From NCBI GenBank assembly GCA_964344055.1, contig CAYFLT010000003.1, forward strand, positions 62,001 to 126,000: a stretch of DNA of 64,000 nt, given 5' to 3'. A program made the translations under genes and the position numbers. Source of the DNA: OFTM10 sp964344055 (GTDB lineage Bacteria; Actinomycetota; Acidimicrobiia; Acidimicrobiales; Aldehydirespiratoraceae). Under the pieces are notes generated by a model that saw only the letters and a list, made by a program, of their open reading frames with translations, did no database searches and was not told the DNA's origin. Of this stretch, positions 17,095 through 27,031 are shown one piece after another. The stretch's first letter is position 1. Each line of letters starts with the position of its first letter.

Positions 17095-18180
17095 GTCATG
17101 GCGGTCGCCGCTCCGGTGGGCGCCGTGCTGTTCTCGGTGGTCGCCTCCGCGGTCGTGCTGATGATCGCCGGCAGCAATCCCTTCACGGCGTACGGCGACA
17201 TGATCAAGCACGCCTCGAAGCTCGAGGTACAGGTTGCGATGCTCAACCGGGCGACGCCGCTCTACCTCTCCGGTGTGGCGGCCGCCATCGGCTTCAAGAT
17301 GAACCTCTTCAACATCGGTGTCGAGGGCCAGTACCGCATGGCGGCGATCTTCGCCGCCTATGTCGGTGGCGCGGTCAGCGGACTACCCGCGCCGCTGCAC
17401 ATCCTGTTGATCCTGGTCGTCGCGATGATCGTCGGGTCGGCCTGGGCCGGCGTCGCCGGTGTGCTCTATACCCAGCGGGGCGTGAACGAGGTCATCGCCA
17501 CGATCATGTTGAACGGTGTCGCGTTCGGCCTCATCGCCTGGCTCGTCCGTAGATGGCAGGCTCCCGGCGACATCTCCATCGTCGGCGTCGGCACCGAGCC
17601 GATCGACGACTCGGGCATCATTCCCGATCTCAACTTCCTGCCCGAAATGATCCGCGACCTCCGCGCCACGGAGGAACTCACCGGCGTGCTCGTCCTCGCG
17701 ATCGTCGTCGGCGTGGCCTATCACGTGCTGTTGAACCGCACGGTCTTCGGCTACGACCTCCGAGCGAGCGGTCTCAATCCACTCGCCGCCCGGGCCGGCG
17801 GTGTGCCACCGAAGAAGATGGTGTTGATCGCCATGCTGCTGTCCGGCGCGGTGGGTGGCCTGGTGGGCATCGAGGAGATCATGGACAAGGGGCGCTACAA
17901 CCCCAACTTCGTCGGCTTCCTCGGGTTCAACGGCATCGCCGTTGCCCTCCTCGGCCGGAACAACCCGGCCGGCATCGCAGTCGGTGCGCTGCTCTGGGCC
18001 TTCCTCGATGCGTCGTCGGACATCCTTCAGACCACCCAGACCGCCCCCAAGGAGATCATCGACATCATGCGAGGGGCGATCCTGCTCACGGTCGTGATCG
18101 GCTACGAAGTCGTCCGCCGAATCCGCGAACGTGAGGAAGCCGCCCGAGCAGCCGCCCGACTGGCGGAGGTGTCGGCATGA
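17095..18180 (+). CDS. Nucleoside ABC importer permease 1 (5' end in gap)
   Basis: Integral membrane permease of the BMP-type importer (about 361 residues visible). It begins within the first membrane segment (APVGAVLFSVVASAVVL), then NPFTAYGDM, ATPLYLSGVAAAIGFKMNLFNIGVEGQYRMA, which is the family signature, and further helices up to EREEAARAAARLAEVSA. The start codon and perhaps 10-25 residues lie in the N gap. The stop overlaps the second permease as ATGA, indicating coupled translation. Confidence 0.92.
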   Translation, partial: VMAVAAPVGAVLFSVVASAVVLMIAGSNPFTAYGDMIKHASKLEVQVAMLNRATPLYLSGVAAAIGFKMNLFNIGVEGQYRMAAIFAAYVGGAVSGLPAPLHILLILVVAMIVGSAWAGVAGVLYTQRGVNEVIATIMLNGVAFGLIAWLVRRWQAPGDISIVGVGTEPIDDSGIIPDLNFLPEMIRDLRATEELTGVLVLAIVVGVAYHVLLNRTVFGYDLRASGLNPLAARAGGVPPKKMVLIAMLLSGAVGGLVGIEEIMDKGRYNPNFVGFLGFNGIAVALLGRNNPAGIAVGALLWAFLDASSDILQTTQTAPKEIIDIMRGAILLTVVIGYEVVRRIREREEAARAAARLAEVSA

Positions 18181-19454
18181 CCGCGATCGCGATGACCACC
18201 ACCACACTGCGGCGTCTCCCGACCTGGGCCCAGTGGGCGATCTACGGGGCGATCGGTGTCCTCGTGCTGTCCATCGTCGAGTTCATCTCCGACACCGACC
18301 GCCTCACCAGCGCCACCACGTCCGGCGCAACACTGCGCTGGACGGTCCCGATCATGTTGGCCGGCCTCGGCGGCCTCTTCTCCGAGCGCGCCGGCGTGGT
18401 CAACATCGGCCTCGAGGGCATGCTCGTGCTGGGGATGTGGTTCGGGGCGTGGGGCACGATCAACTACGGCCCGTGGCCCGGTCTCCTCATCGGAATCATC
18501 GGAGGCCTGCTGGGTGGCCTGGTCCACGCCATCGCCACCGTCACGTTCGGTGTCGATCACATCATCTCCGGTGTGGCGATCCTCATCGCGGCGCCGGGTA
18601 CCGCGCGCTTCCTGTCGTCGGAGATCTTCACCGGCTACGCGGGGGGTTCGATCACCCAGTCGCCGGGCGTCGACGGCGTCGGCAAGTTCACGGTTCCGTT
18701 CGTGGCCGGCGGGAGCATCGGCGGCTGGAAATCTCCGGACATTCTCGGCTGGATCCGGGACCTGGAGTGGTGGTTCGTGTCCGATCTGGCCGACGCGGCC
18801 CGAGGTCTGACCTTCAACATCAGCCAGATGACGATGATCGCCTATGCGCTCATCCCGGTGGCGGCGTGGGTCCTCTGGAAGACCCGGTTCGGGTTGCGGC
18901 TGCGGATCTGTGGCGAGAACCCGCAGGCCGGTGAGTCCCAGGGCATCAACATCTACGCCTACAAGTACGTGGGCGTGCTCCTGAGTGGCGCCCTGGCGGG
19001 CTTCGGCGGGGCCTACATCGCCTCGCCGGAACTGAACGGCATCTACCTCGAGGGTTCCACCCTCAACCGTGGCTTCATCGGCCTGGCCGCGCTGATCATC
19101 GGCAACTGGCGGCCTGCCGGCGTGATGGCGGGGGCGATGCTCTTCGGCTACCCGCTCGCACTCGGCAAGCGTGATCTCGACGGAACCGCCACCCATTCGC
19201 TGTTGCTGGTGATCGTGCTGGCGCTCGTCGTGGTGGCGATCTGGGCCTACCAGCGCGACCGGAAGGTCGACGCCTTCCTCGCCGGCTTCATCGGCGGGCT
19301 GAGCCTGATCTGGTGGATACTCGCCGAAACGGTGCCGGACTGGTGGGTCGACATCCAGCCGTTCATCATCGTGTTGTTGGTACTGGTGTTCTTCAGCCAG
19401 CGCCTCCGCATGCCTGCCGCCGACGGCCAGCCCTACCGCAAGGGCGAGTCGTAG
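18177..19454 (+). CDS. Nucleoside ABC importer permease 2
   Basis: Second membrane permease of the importer, 425 residues. It has the family segment GATLRWTVPIMLAGLGGLFSE then RAGVVNIGLEGMLVLG, a conserved LRICGENPQAGESQGINIY loop and about ten hydrophobic segments. It is longer than typical partners because of an added C-terminal helix pair (DAFLAGFIGGLSLIWWI and IIVLLVLVFFSQRL). It closes the operon; an intergenic repeat at 19477 follows. Confidence 0.92.
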   Translation: MTAIAMTTTTLRRLPTWAQWAIYGAIGVLVLSIVEFISDTDRLTSATTSGATLRWTVPIMLAGLGGLFSERAGVVNIGLEGMLVLGMWFGAWGTINYGPWPGLLIGIIGGLLGGLVHAIATVTFGVDHIISGVAILIAAPGTARFLSSEIFTGYAGGSITQSPGVDGVGKFTVPFVAGGSIGGWKSPDILGWIRDLEWWFVSDLADAARGLTFNISQMTMIAYALIPVAAWVLWKTRFGLRLRICGENPQAGESQGINIYAYKYVGVLLSGALAGFGGAYIASPELNGIYLEGSTLNRGFIGLAALIIGNWRPAGVMAGAMLFGYPLALGKRDLDGTATHSLLLVIVLALVVVAIWAYQRDRKVDAFLAGFIGGLSLIWWILAETVPDWWVDIQPFIIVLLVLVFFSQRLRMPAADGQPYRKGES

Positions 19455-19476
19455 CGTTCCCTCGAGCGTTGCCTCT

Positions 19477-19489
19477 GGGGTCTGACCCC
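19477..19489. repeat. REP-like intergenic repeat, copy 2 (GGGGTCTGACCCC)
   Basis: Reverse-complement orientation of the core seen at 8391 and 21627; flanks GTTGCC on the left and GGTTGC on the right correspond to the same GCAAC-type flanks on the other strand. It lies between the permease and the PhyH gene. Confidence 0.8.
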
Positions 19490-19510
19490 GGTTGCTTCTA
19501 GTCTCCAGTC

Positions 19511-20356
19511 ATGCTCACCGAACAACAGCGCACCGACTTCGAACGCGACGGATTCCTCGTGCTGCCCGGATTCGTGGACCCGAGTCGCTGCGAGGAGCTT
19601 CAGGCCCATGTCGAGGCGCTGTTGGCCGAGGTCGATCCGGCAACCGACGGGGCCACGACCGTGTTCTCCACGACCGATCAGGCCCATGCGCAAGACGAGT
19701 GGTTCCTCGGCTCGGGCGCCACGGTTCGCTGGTTCTTCGAGGACGGGGCGTTCGAGAATGGCGAACTCACCCGGCCGTTACCGCTGGCGGTCAACAAACT
19801 CGGTCATGCCATGCACGACCTCGACCCCGTCTTCGAGGCCTTCTCCCACACGCCGGAGCTGGCCGCAGTGGCCACCGACATCGGGCTCACCGACCCGAAG
19901 CTGCTCCAATCGATGTACATCTTCAAGCAGCCCGAGATCGGTGGCGAGGTCATCTGCCACTGCGACCACACGTTCCTGTGGACCGAGCCCCAGTCCGTCA
20001 TCGGATTCTGGTTCGCCATCGAGGACGCCACCGTCGAGAACGGCTGCCTGTGGGCCATCCCCGGTGGCCATCGGATACCGGCCAAGTCTCGGTTCCGGTT
20101 GAACGAGGCCGGAACCGGAACCACCAACGACATCTTCGACGAGTCGCCCTATCGGGTCGACGATCTGGTGCCGCTGGAGGCCGAGGCGGGCACTCTGGTG
20201 CTCCTTCACGGCACGCTCCCCCATTGGAGCGCACCCAACACGTCGGATCGCAGCCGTCACGCCTACACCCTTCATGTGATCGAGGGTGGCGCGGACTACC
20301 TCGACGACAACTGGCTCCAGCGCCCCGAGCTGCCGATGCGGGGCTTCACCGGCTGA
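19511..20356 (+). CDS. Phytanoyl-CoA dioxygenase (PhyH) family protein
   Basis: A 281-residue Fe(II)/2-oxoglutarate-dependent oxygenase. The iron ligands are visible as H150-C-D152 in ICHCDHTFLW and H238 in LPHWSAPN, followed by the 2-oxoglutarate-binding arginine region SDRSRHAYTLH. The N-terminus TEQQRTDFERDGFLVLPGFVD is typical for the family. Known members hydroxylate phytanoyl-CoA, natural products or other small molecules; no pathway genes around it reveal the substrate. It is followed by a lipoprotein gene 19 bases downstream. Confidence 0.9.
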   Translation: MLTEQQRTDFERDGFLVLPGFVDPSRCEELQAHVEALLAEVDPATDGATTVFSTTDQAHAQDEWFLGSGATVRWFFEDGAFENGELTRPLPLAVNKLGHAMHDLDPVFEAFSHTPELAAVATDIGLTDPKLLQSMYIFKQPEIGGEVICHCDHTFLWTEPQSVIGFWFAIEDATVENGCLWAIPGGHRIPAKSRFRLNEAGTGTTNDIFDESPYRVDDLVPLEAEAGTLVLLHGTLPHWSAPNTSDRSRHAYTLHVIEGGADYLDDNWLQRPELPMRGFTG

Positions 20357-20375
20357 GTGGAATGCCGAGCCGGGG

Positions 20376-21617
20376 ATGGCGAGTCGACCGCGCACGCAGC
20401 CACACCTCCGATGGCTGACAACGGTCACCCTGATGCTGCCCATCGTCGGCTGCAGGTCGCCGGGCGATCCACTCGCCGAGTTCGCCGTCGAGCCGGATGC
20501 TGCCGAGCAATCGGAAGAACCGGAGGCGGCCGCACAACCGCCTGAGAGTCCCTCGAGCGACTCGACAGCGGAGCCACCGCCTCCTTCGAGCGGAACGGGA
20601 CTCGAACTGGCCGTCGGATGGAACCGGCTCCCCGACGCGCCGCTCGAAGGTCGGACCCATGCCACCGTCGTCGGGCTCGACAGCCGAGTCTTCGTATTCG
20701 GCGGTTGGGAATGGCTCTGCCCTCCGGGATCCGACTGCTCCGACCCGACCGGGCCGCCGTTCGCCGACGGCGCGGTCTTCGACATCTCCACCGGGACGTG
20801 GACGGAACTCACGCCTGCTCCCCGGCCGTTCTCCTCCAGCCACGTCGCCACGGCGGGATCCGACATCTACCTGCTGGCGCCTGAGCCAGGCTCACTCGAA
20901 GCCAACATCTTTCGGTACCGCACGGCCGATGACGAGTGGGACACGCTGGAGTCTCCCGGCGGTGGCTTCACGCTCGCGACGGTCGACAACCGCGTGATCG
21001 CCTATCGCGAACTGGTGGTCAACGAGGGTGCTTCCGACTACATCCTGGAGATCGACGGCAGCTGGACGCTGATTCCCGACGACCCGATGCCGCCGACCCA
21101 CGATCGATTCGTCGTCGACTTCGATGGCCGACTCCTCCTCTTCGGCTCGTCCCGTGAGTCGTCACCGAGCACAAAGCTGGTCGCCGAATACGACCTGGCG
21201 ACCGAGACCTGGACCGAGCTCTCTTCGCCGGGTACCGGCGGCTATCAGGCGTGGCGCAGTGGCGACGTCGTGGTGCTCAATCCGCACTTCTCGAGCGCGG
21301 GCGGCGGGATCCTCGATCCGCTCACCGACCGCTGGTCCGACTTCCCCACCGGACCCGAGAGCGACAGCTGGCGAGGCGACCTCGCCGGCGTGGTCCACGA
21401 CGACACCGCAACCTACGAGTACCCCGGGGGGTGGGTGCTCGACACGGCCGAGGCGCGCTGGCTGAGGGTCCCCCTGGCCACCGACGACGGGCTGCCCGAC
21501 GACGGAGGCATCGGAGCCCTGGGCAACCGCCTCGTGTACTTCGGTGGGCAATCGCGGCAGGGCCAGGAAGGGAGCCTGTCCAACCAACTCTGGGTGTGGA
21601 GCCCGCCTCCCGGCTGA
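20376..21617 (+). CDS. Kelch-type beta-propeller lipoprotein
   Basis: A 413-residue predicted lipoprotein: a short basic N-terminus, a hydrophobic stretch, and a lipobox ending PIVGC near residue 26. A Glu/Pro/Ser-rich linker (about 30-75) leads to repeated blades of the kelch kind, for example HATVVGLDSRVFVFGGWEW, TGTWTELTPAPRPFSSSHVA, GRLLLFGSS and GGIGALGNRLVYFGGQ. It would sit outside the membrane and may bind proteins or glycans. The ATG at 20376 is picked because it starts the signal peptide. A repeat element separates it from the convergent MFS gene. Confidence 0.83.
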   Translation: MASRPRTQPHLRWLTTVTLMLPIVGCRSPGDPLAEFAVEPDAAEQSEEPEAAAQPPESPSSDSTAEPPPPSSGTGLELAVGWNRLPDAPLEGRTHATVVGLDSRVFVFGGWEWLCPPGSDCSDPTGPPFADGAVFDISTGTWTELTPAPRPFSSSHVATAGSDIYLLAPEPGSLEANIFRYRTADDEWDTLESPGGGFTLATVDNRVIAYRELVVNEGASDYILEIDGSWTLIPDDPMPPTHDRFVVDFDGRLLLFGSSRESSPSTKLVAEYDLATETWTELSSPGTGGYQAWRSGDVVVLNPHFSSAGGGILDPLTDRWSDFPTGPESDSWRGDLAGVVHDDTATYEYPGGWVLDTAEARWLRVPLATDDGLPDDGGIGALGNRLVYFGGQSRQGQEGSLSNQLWVWSPPPG

Positions 21618-21626
21618 GAGGCAACA

Positions 21627-21639
21627 GGGGTCAGACCCC
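21627..21639. repeat. REP-like intergenic repeat, copy 3 (GGGGTCAGACCCC)
   Basis: Same core and orientation as the copy at 8391, flanked by GGCAAC on the left and TGCAGC on the right. It lies between two convergent genes. Confidence 0.8.
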
Positions 21640-21650
21640 AGATGCAGCGG

Positions 21651-22823
21651 CTATGTGCCGTCGAGGCCGTCGCGACCGATGCCGGCGGACACGGCCGCGG
21701 CCGCGGCGGCGAGGACGGCGGCGAGGATCCAGGCCGGTGTGTAGGTGTCGTAGGTGTCGACGATCCAGCCGGTGATGGGACTGCCGGCCGCCAGGCCGAG
21801 CAGGAAGCCCAGATAGATGACGCCGGTGATCCGGCCGGCGTCGGCCCGCTTGTACCGGACGATGACCGCCAGGTTGATGACCGCGTTCCACGGCGTGTGA
21901 CCGAGGGCGTACATGACGACGGTGACCCACAGCATCCAGACACCGAGCTCGGTCGACAGCACCAATGCACCCGAGTTGCCCACCGCGATCACCGCGAGGA
22001 TCGTCAGCAGACGGATCGGCCGACGGCTCCGTTCCGCGGTGCGGCCGGCGTAGATCCGCGCGAACACGCCGAGCAGCCCCGAGAGGGCCACCGCGGCCCC
22101 GGCGGTGGCGTGCGACACACCGATCTCCTCTTCGGCGAAGAGGGCGAGGAAGCGGCCGATTCCACCGCCGGAGAGCCCCATGAGGAAGGCGAAGGCCGTG
22201 AGGCGGACGACCAGGGGCGAGAGCACCCCGCCGATGGGGGTCGAGACCACCTCGTGACGGACATGGGCGGGTCGAGGGAGAAGGATTGCCGCAACGGCGC
22301 CGATGACGGTGAACACGACGGCGTAGACGAGCGATGCCGTCTGCCAGTCACCGAAGCCCTCCAGCCAGGGCAATGTGGCACCGGCCATGACCGCGGCGGC
22401 CGTGACGCCCGACTGCTTGATCCCGGTGAGGGTGCCCTGCCGCCCTGGTTCGACGGTCTCGGCGATCAGCAGGTTGGTCGCCGGGTTGCCGAGCCCCTGG
22501 GCCAGGCCCGACACCGCCCCGGAGAGGAGGAGCAGGGGGATGTTGTCGGCCATACCCAGGATCGCCATGCCGACCGCGCTCAGGGCCAGTACGGCGATGA
22601 CACCCCGGCGGGGGCCGATCCGGTCGGCCCAGCCACCCGTGAACGGAGCCGTCACTGCGCCGACGAGCGTGTTCACCGCTCCCGTCGCCCCAAGCATGAA
22701 GCGGCTCAGCTCCAGATCGTCGATGATCGGAGACGCGAGGATGCCGAGCGCGAACATCTGGAAGGTCGCGGCGGACATCGTCAAGAGGAGCAACGCCGCG
22801 AGCGGCGCGTTGCGAGCGCGCAT
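21651..22823 (-). CDS. Major facilitator superfamily transporter
   Basis: A 390-residue membrane protein with about twelve hydrophobic segments. The MFS loop between helices 2 and 3 appears as GGWADRIGPRRGV (residues around 65-77), and the loop between helices 8 and 9 as GRTAERSRRPIR. The ATG at 22823 begins MRARNAPLAALLLLTMS, a usual cytoplasmic N-terminus followed by helix 1; the open frame extends upstream but antisense to the adenosine deaminase gene. Substrate unknown. It is divergent from add, 46 bases apart. Confidence 0.88.
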   Translation of the reverse strand: MRARNAPLAALLLLTMSAATFQMFALGILASPIIDDLELSRFMLGATGAVNTLVGAVTAPFTGGWADRIGPRRGVIAVLALSAVGMAILGMADNIPLLLLSGAVSGLAQGLGNPATNLLIAETVEPGRQGTLTGIKQSGVTAAAVMAGATLPWLEGFGDWQTASLVYAVVFTVIGAVAAILLPRPAHVRHEVVSTPIGGVLSPLVVRLTAFAFLMGLSGGGIGRFLALFAEEEIGVSHATAGAAVALSGLLGVFARIYAGRTAERSRRPIRLLTILAVIAVGNSGALVLSTELGVWMLWVTVVMYALGHTPWNAVINLAVIVRYKRADAGRITGVIYLGFLLGLAAGSPITGWIVDTYDTYTPAWILAAVLAAAAAAVSAGIGRDGLDGT

Positions 22824-22869
22824 CGCGGCGACGCTACAGCTTGACGCCGCACCAGAGTTACCCTGCGGT

Positions 22870-23988
22870 ATGGAAACCCACATCAGCGGCCCGGACGTCG
22901 GGCCACCCACGCCTGAGCGCATCCGCCGGGCACCGAAGGTCCTGCTCCACGACCATCTCGACGGAGGGCTGCGCCCCGAAACGATCATCGAGCTGGCCGA
23001 CGAGACCGGCTACACCGATCTGCCGACCAGCGATCCGGCCGAGCTCACCACCTGGATGCTGCGCGGCGCGAACCGCAAGGACCTCACGCTCTACCTGGAG
23101 ACTTTCGCCCACACCGTCGGGGTGATGCAGACCCGTGAGGCGATCCATCGGGTGGCGCGGGAGTGTGCCGAGGACCTCGCCGCCGACGGCGTGGTGTACG
23201 CCGAGATCCGATTCGCCCCCGAGCTCCACACCGAGAAAGGGCTCGACATCGACGAGGTGCTCGACTGTGTGGTGTCCGGCTTCGAGGACGGCTCCGCGGG
23301 GACCGATCTGACGATCCGGGTGATCTGCTCCGCGATGCGACACCTCGACCGAGGACTCGAGATCGCCCAGGCTGCGGTGCGGTGGCGGGACAAGGGTGTG
23401 GTCGCATTCGACATCGCCGGACCCGAGGACGGCTTCCCTCCCGACGACCACCTTCTCGCCTTCCAGTACTGCCAGCGGCAGAACTTCCACATCACGATCC
23501 ACGCCGGTGAGGCCTACGGTCCGCGATCGATCTGGAAAGCGATCCAGTTCTGCGGAGCCGAGAGGCTCGGTCACGGGATCCGGATCATCGAGGACATCGA
23601 GCGGCACCCCGACGGGGACCGCACCCTCGGCCGGCTCGCCCACTTCCTGCGCGACCGGCGGGTGCCGCTCGAGGTCTGTCCGACCAGCAATGTCAACACC
23701 GGCGTGGTCGATCGATTCGAGGACCATCCCATCGACGAACTGGTCCAGCTGCGGTTCCGCGTCACCATCAACACCGACAACCGGTTGATGTCGGGCGTCA
23801 CCATGACCTCGGAGATGGCCGCGTTGGTGGACGCCTTCGGCTACGGCTGGGATCGACTCCGCTGGCTCGCCGTCAACGGCATGAAGTCGAGCTTCCTCCC
23901 GTTCCGGGACCGGCTCCAGATCATCGAGCAGATCATCAAACCCCGGTACGCGCCCCTCGAGGCCTGGCAGGACGAGCCACCCATCTGA
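22870..23988 (+). CDS. add: Adenosine deaminase
   Basis: Converts adenosine (and deoxyadenosine) to inosine in the cytoplasm. The 372-residue protein has the zinc ligands HDHLDGGLRP near residue 28, the catalytic region ITIHAGEAYGP, RLGHGIRI, and the final metal motif INTDNRLMSG. These define the adenyl-deaminase family; adenosine as substrate is the usual role and fits the nearby purine-nucleoside importer and adenosine kinase, but adenine deaminase-like members exist. The ATG at 22870 is the natural start. Confidence 0.93.
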   Translation: METHISGPDVGPPTPERIRRAPKVLLHDHLDGGLRPETIIELADETGYTDLPTSDPAELTTWMLRGANRKDLTLYLETFAHTVGVMQTREAIHRVARECAEDLAADGVVYAEIRFAPELHTEKGLDIDEVLDCVVSGFEDGSAGTDLTIRVICSAMRHLDRGLEIAQAAVRWRDKGVVAFDIAGPEDGFPPDDHLLAFQYCQRQNFHITIHAGEAYGPRSIWKAIQFCGAERLGHGIRIIEDIERHPDGDRTLGRLAHFLRDRRVPLEVCPTSNVNTGVVDRFEDHPIDELVQLRFRVTINTDNRLMSGVTMTSEMAALVDAFGYGWDRLRWLAVNGMKSSFLPFRDRLQIIEQIIKPRYAPLEAWQDEPPI

Positions 23989-24034
23989 TCGGCCCGCCCA
24001 CCTCTCCACCACCGTTGGTCGGTATGGTCCACCC

Positions 24035-26997
24035 ATGAGAACGGGGCGGTGGACCGTCGGACTGGTCGTGGGTGCGCTCATCGCTGGTGCCTGTAGCCAG
24101 CTCACACCCGAAGAGCTCTCCGAAAAGTACTCGACCGGGGATCTGGACAACCTCATTCCCGACGACGACGACGCAAGCGGCGACGACACCGGGGACCCAG
24201 GCGGCGACGATGGCGACTCGGGTGGCGATGGCGACACCGGTGGCGGTCCGATCGCACCGGTCGTCCCCGATCCCGATCCCACGCCGCTGGAGAGCGATCC
24301 CGACGTGCTGATCGGGCAGCTCGACAACGGCCTCGTCTATTACCTTCGCACCAACGACTCCCCGGGGTCGGCACTCGACCTCCGACTGGCCGTCAACGCC
24401 GGGTCGATGCAGCAGGCCGTGCCGGACAGTGGCGGCGCTCATTTCCTCGAGCACATGCTCTTCAACGGCACCGAACAGTTCCCTGGCAACGAGCTCGATC
24501 GTGCACTCCAGCGCCTGGGCATCGAGTTCGGCCCGGAACTCAACGCGTTCACGAGCTACGACGAGACGGTCTACATCCTCCGGGCCAGCACCACCGATGA
24601 CGTCGCCGTCACCACGGCCCTCGACGTACTCGCAGAGTGGGCGTCCGCCGCGATCATCGATCCCGACGAGGTCATCGCGGAGCGTGGCGTGGTTCGTGAC
24701 GAACTGCGCCAGCGCAAGGAATCCGTCGACGGGATCATCTTCGACGAGTTCGAACGCATCTACACCGCGGGGACCCCCTACGAGGGTTTCGGGGTGATCG
24801 GCGACCCGGAGAAGATCGAGACGACCGAAGCACCACCCCTCCGGGCCTACTACGACCGCTGGTATCGCCCCGACAACATGGCGGTGATCATCGTCGGCGA
24901 TCTCCCGGTGCGGGAACTGGAGAGGATGGTCGAAGCCCGATTCGCCGACCTCGGAGCACGCGGGAACGATCACCCCGAGCGAACCGACATCGTCGTCGAG
25001 GTCTCGCCGGACCCGTTCGCCGACATCGTCACCCACCCCGAGAACGTCGTCGACAACCTCTCTGTCGACATCCCGGTGAACGGGTGGGACACCGGGACCG
25101 CCGGTGGAGCCGAGTTGCTCGTGTGGGAAACGCTCATCGCGGACATGGTCTCCACCCGCCTCACCGACGCCTGGTTCGCCGGCGAGCTCGAGCTGGACCA
25201 GGAGCCGTGGTTCGGGGAGTTCTCGATCAATCGGGGCCTCCGGTACNNNNNNNNNNACTTCGGGAGCAACCTCCAGGGCCCCGACCTCGCCGCGGCCCTG
25301 GAGCAGTACCTGGGCGTTCTTCGGGGGGCGGCCGAAGGCTTCACGCAGTCCGAACTCGACGCGGCGGTCGAGAACTACTCCGCCGGTCTGGATGCGTGGG
25401 AGGACTCGCTCGGCACCACCCAGGACTGGGAGTACGCCCAGGCCTACACCTCGGCCTTCCTGTCGGCCGCGCCGCCGGAGGCCCCGCGCGACACGATCGC
25501 TCGCGAACGCCACCTGCTCACCCGCGTGACCACCGGGCTGCTCGCATCCCACTGGGCCTGGATGCTCGAAGTGGGCGGACCGATCATCGTGGCCGTCGGG
25601 GCCGACGAATCCACCCTGCCGACCGTTGATCAGATGCTCGACATCGCCCTCTCGGCCGCCGCCACCGGTCCGACCGAAAGCGGTCCGGAGATCACTTCGC
25701 TGATGGATCCCCCGGCACCGGTCGATCCGGTCGACACAACCCGGGCCAACAACCCCGAGTGGTACACGTGGGAGTTCGCGAACGGCGCCGCGGTGGTGTT
25801 CCGGCCGACCACGATCTCCGAGAACGGTTTCGTGGTCTATGCCGAAGGACTCGGCGGCTACTCGATCATGGCTGAGGGCGCGGCTGCGCTCACCGGACTC
25901 GCGGTCGACGCCGTGTCGCAGTCGGGGATCGGCGAGATCGGTCCGGGCGAACTCGATCGGTTCCTGGCGGACAAGTCGGTGAGCCTCAGTCCGTTCATCG
26001 ACCTCGTCTCCGAAGGGTTCACCGGGTCGGCCACCACCGAGGACGCCGAGATCCTCTTCCAGCTGCTCCACCTCCTGGTCACCGAACCGCGGGTCGACGA
26101 CGTCGCCTTCAACAGCGCCACGGCCAATGGCGAGAACCTCCAGCAGCTCGCCGAGAGCGACCCGGCCACCGCCGCCGCGGAGGAGCTCGGCAATCTCATC
26201 TACGGCGACGGGCGATTCAGCTTCGTGCCCACCGACGCCCAGCTCGACGCGGCGACCCCCGCCGACCTTCTGGAGGTCTACGAATCGAGGCTCGGCGGAG
26301 TGGACGATCTCATCGTGTCGATCGCGGGAGATCTCCATCCCGACGACGTCGAGTGGTTCGCCACCCGCTACATCGGCACCTTGCCCGATCGTCCCGTCGA
26401 CACGTTCGCGGACGTCCGACCCGATGGTCCCGATGCGGTGGGCCGGCGAGAAGTCGGTCTCGCCGCCGGCACCGCGAACGGCGGCATCGAGATGCTCTGG
26501 ACCACCGAACGAGAGTGGACCGACGAGACGGCCATGACGGCCGCTGTGCTCGAGCGGATCATCTCCAGCCGGATCCTCGACACCGTCCGAGAAGAGTTGG
26601 GAGCGTCATATGGCGGGTGGGCCTCCATCACGCCGATGGTCGCCCCCGACAGCCGCCTCGACGCCCTCGTCACCGTCGACGGTGACCCGTCTCGCATCGA
26701 CGAGATCCGCACCACGGTGCTACGGGAGCTGGAGGAGCTCGCCACCGACGGCCCGACCGACGACGAGTTCGAGCGGGCTCGATCNNNNNNNNNNTGGGAA
26801 ACGACTACGACTTCTTCGACAACTGGACGTTGATGATCGAGGCGCTCGAGGTCCAGCGTGACGCGAACACCGAGATAGTCACCACCTGGGCCCGGCACGG
26901 CCTGCTGCGCGACACCACCACGAACGACGTCCGGACCTTGGCCGCGGAGCTGTTCGGTCCAGGGCTCTACCTCGAGGTGACCCGCACCAACGGGTGA
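24035..26997 (+). CDS. M16 family (insulinase-like) zinc protease lipoprotein, interrupted by two N gaps
   Basis: A protein of roughly 985 residues. The signal peptide ends in a lipobox (ALIAGAC, Cys near residue 20), followed by an Asp/Gly-rich linker (residues 45-75). The inverted zinc motif HFLEH is at 136-140 and the third ligand E216 lies in VIAERGVVRDEL, at the family spacing. A second, inactive M16 domain fills the C-terminal half. N runs at 25247-25256 and 26785-26794 interrupt the gene; after the second the frame changes, and the true end reads GNDYDFFDNWTLMIEALEVQ and stops at 26997. It probably degrades peptides at the cell surface. Confidence 0.9.
25247..25256. other. Assembly gap (10 N) in the M16 protease gene
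   Basis: Ten unknown bases between INRGLRY and FGSNLQGPD; the frame is kept as written. Confidence 0.95.
26785..26794. other. Assembly gap (10 N) near the end of the M16 protease gene
   Basis: Ten unknown bases; the reading frame changes across it, so the true gap length differs from ten. Confidence 0.95.
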
Positions 26998-27031
26998 CGC
27001 CTCGGCCCCCCTGGCGTGGCATGCTCGGGGG

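Noticed and set aside
21642..22844. 400-codon plus-strand open frame
   Set aside because: Antisense to the MFS transporter, Asp/Arg/Gly-rich, no motif.
23936..26338. 800-codon minus-strand open frame
   Set aside because: Antisense shadow of the M16 protease gene; it contains no recognisable domain.
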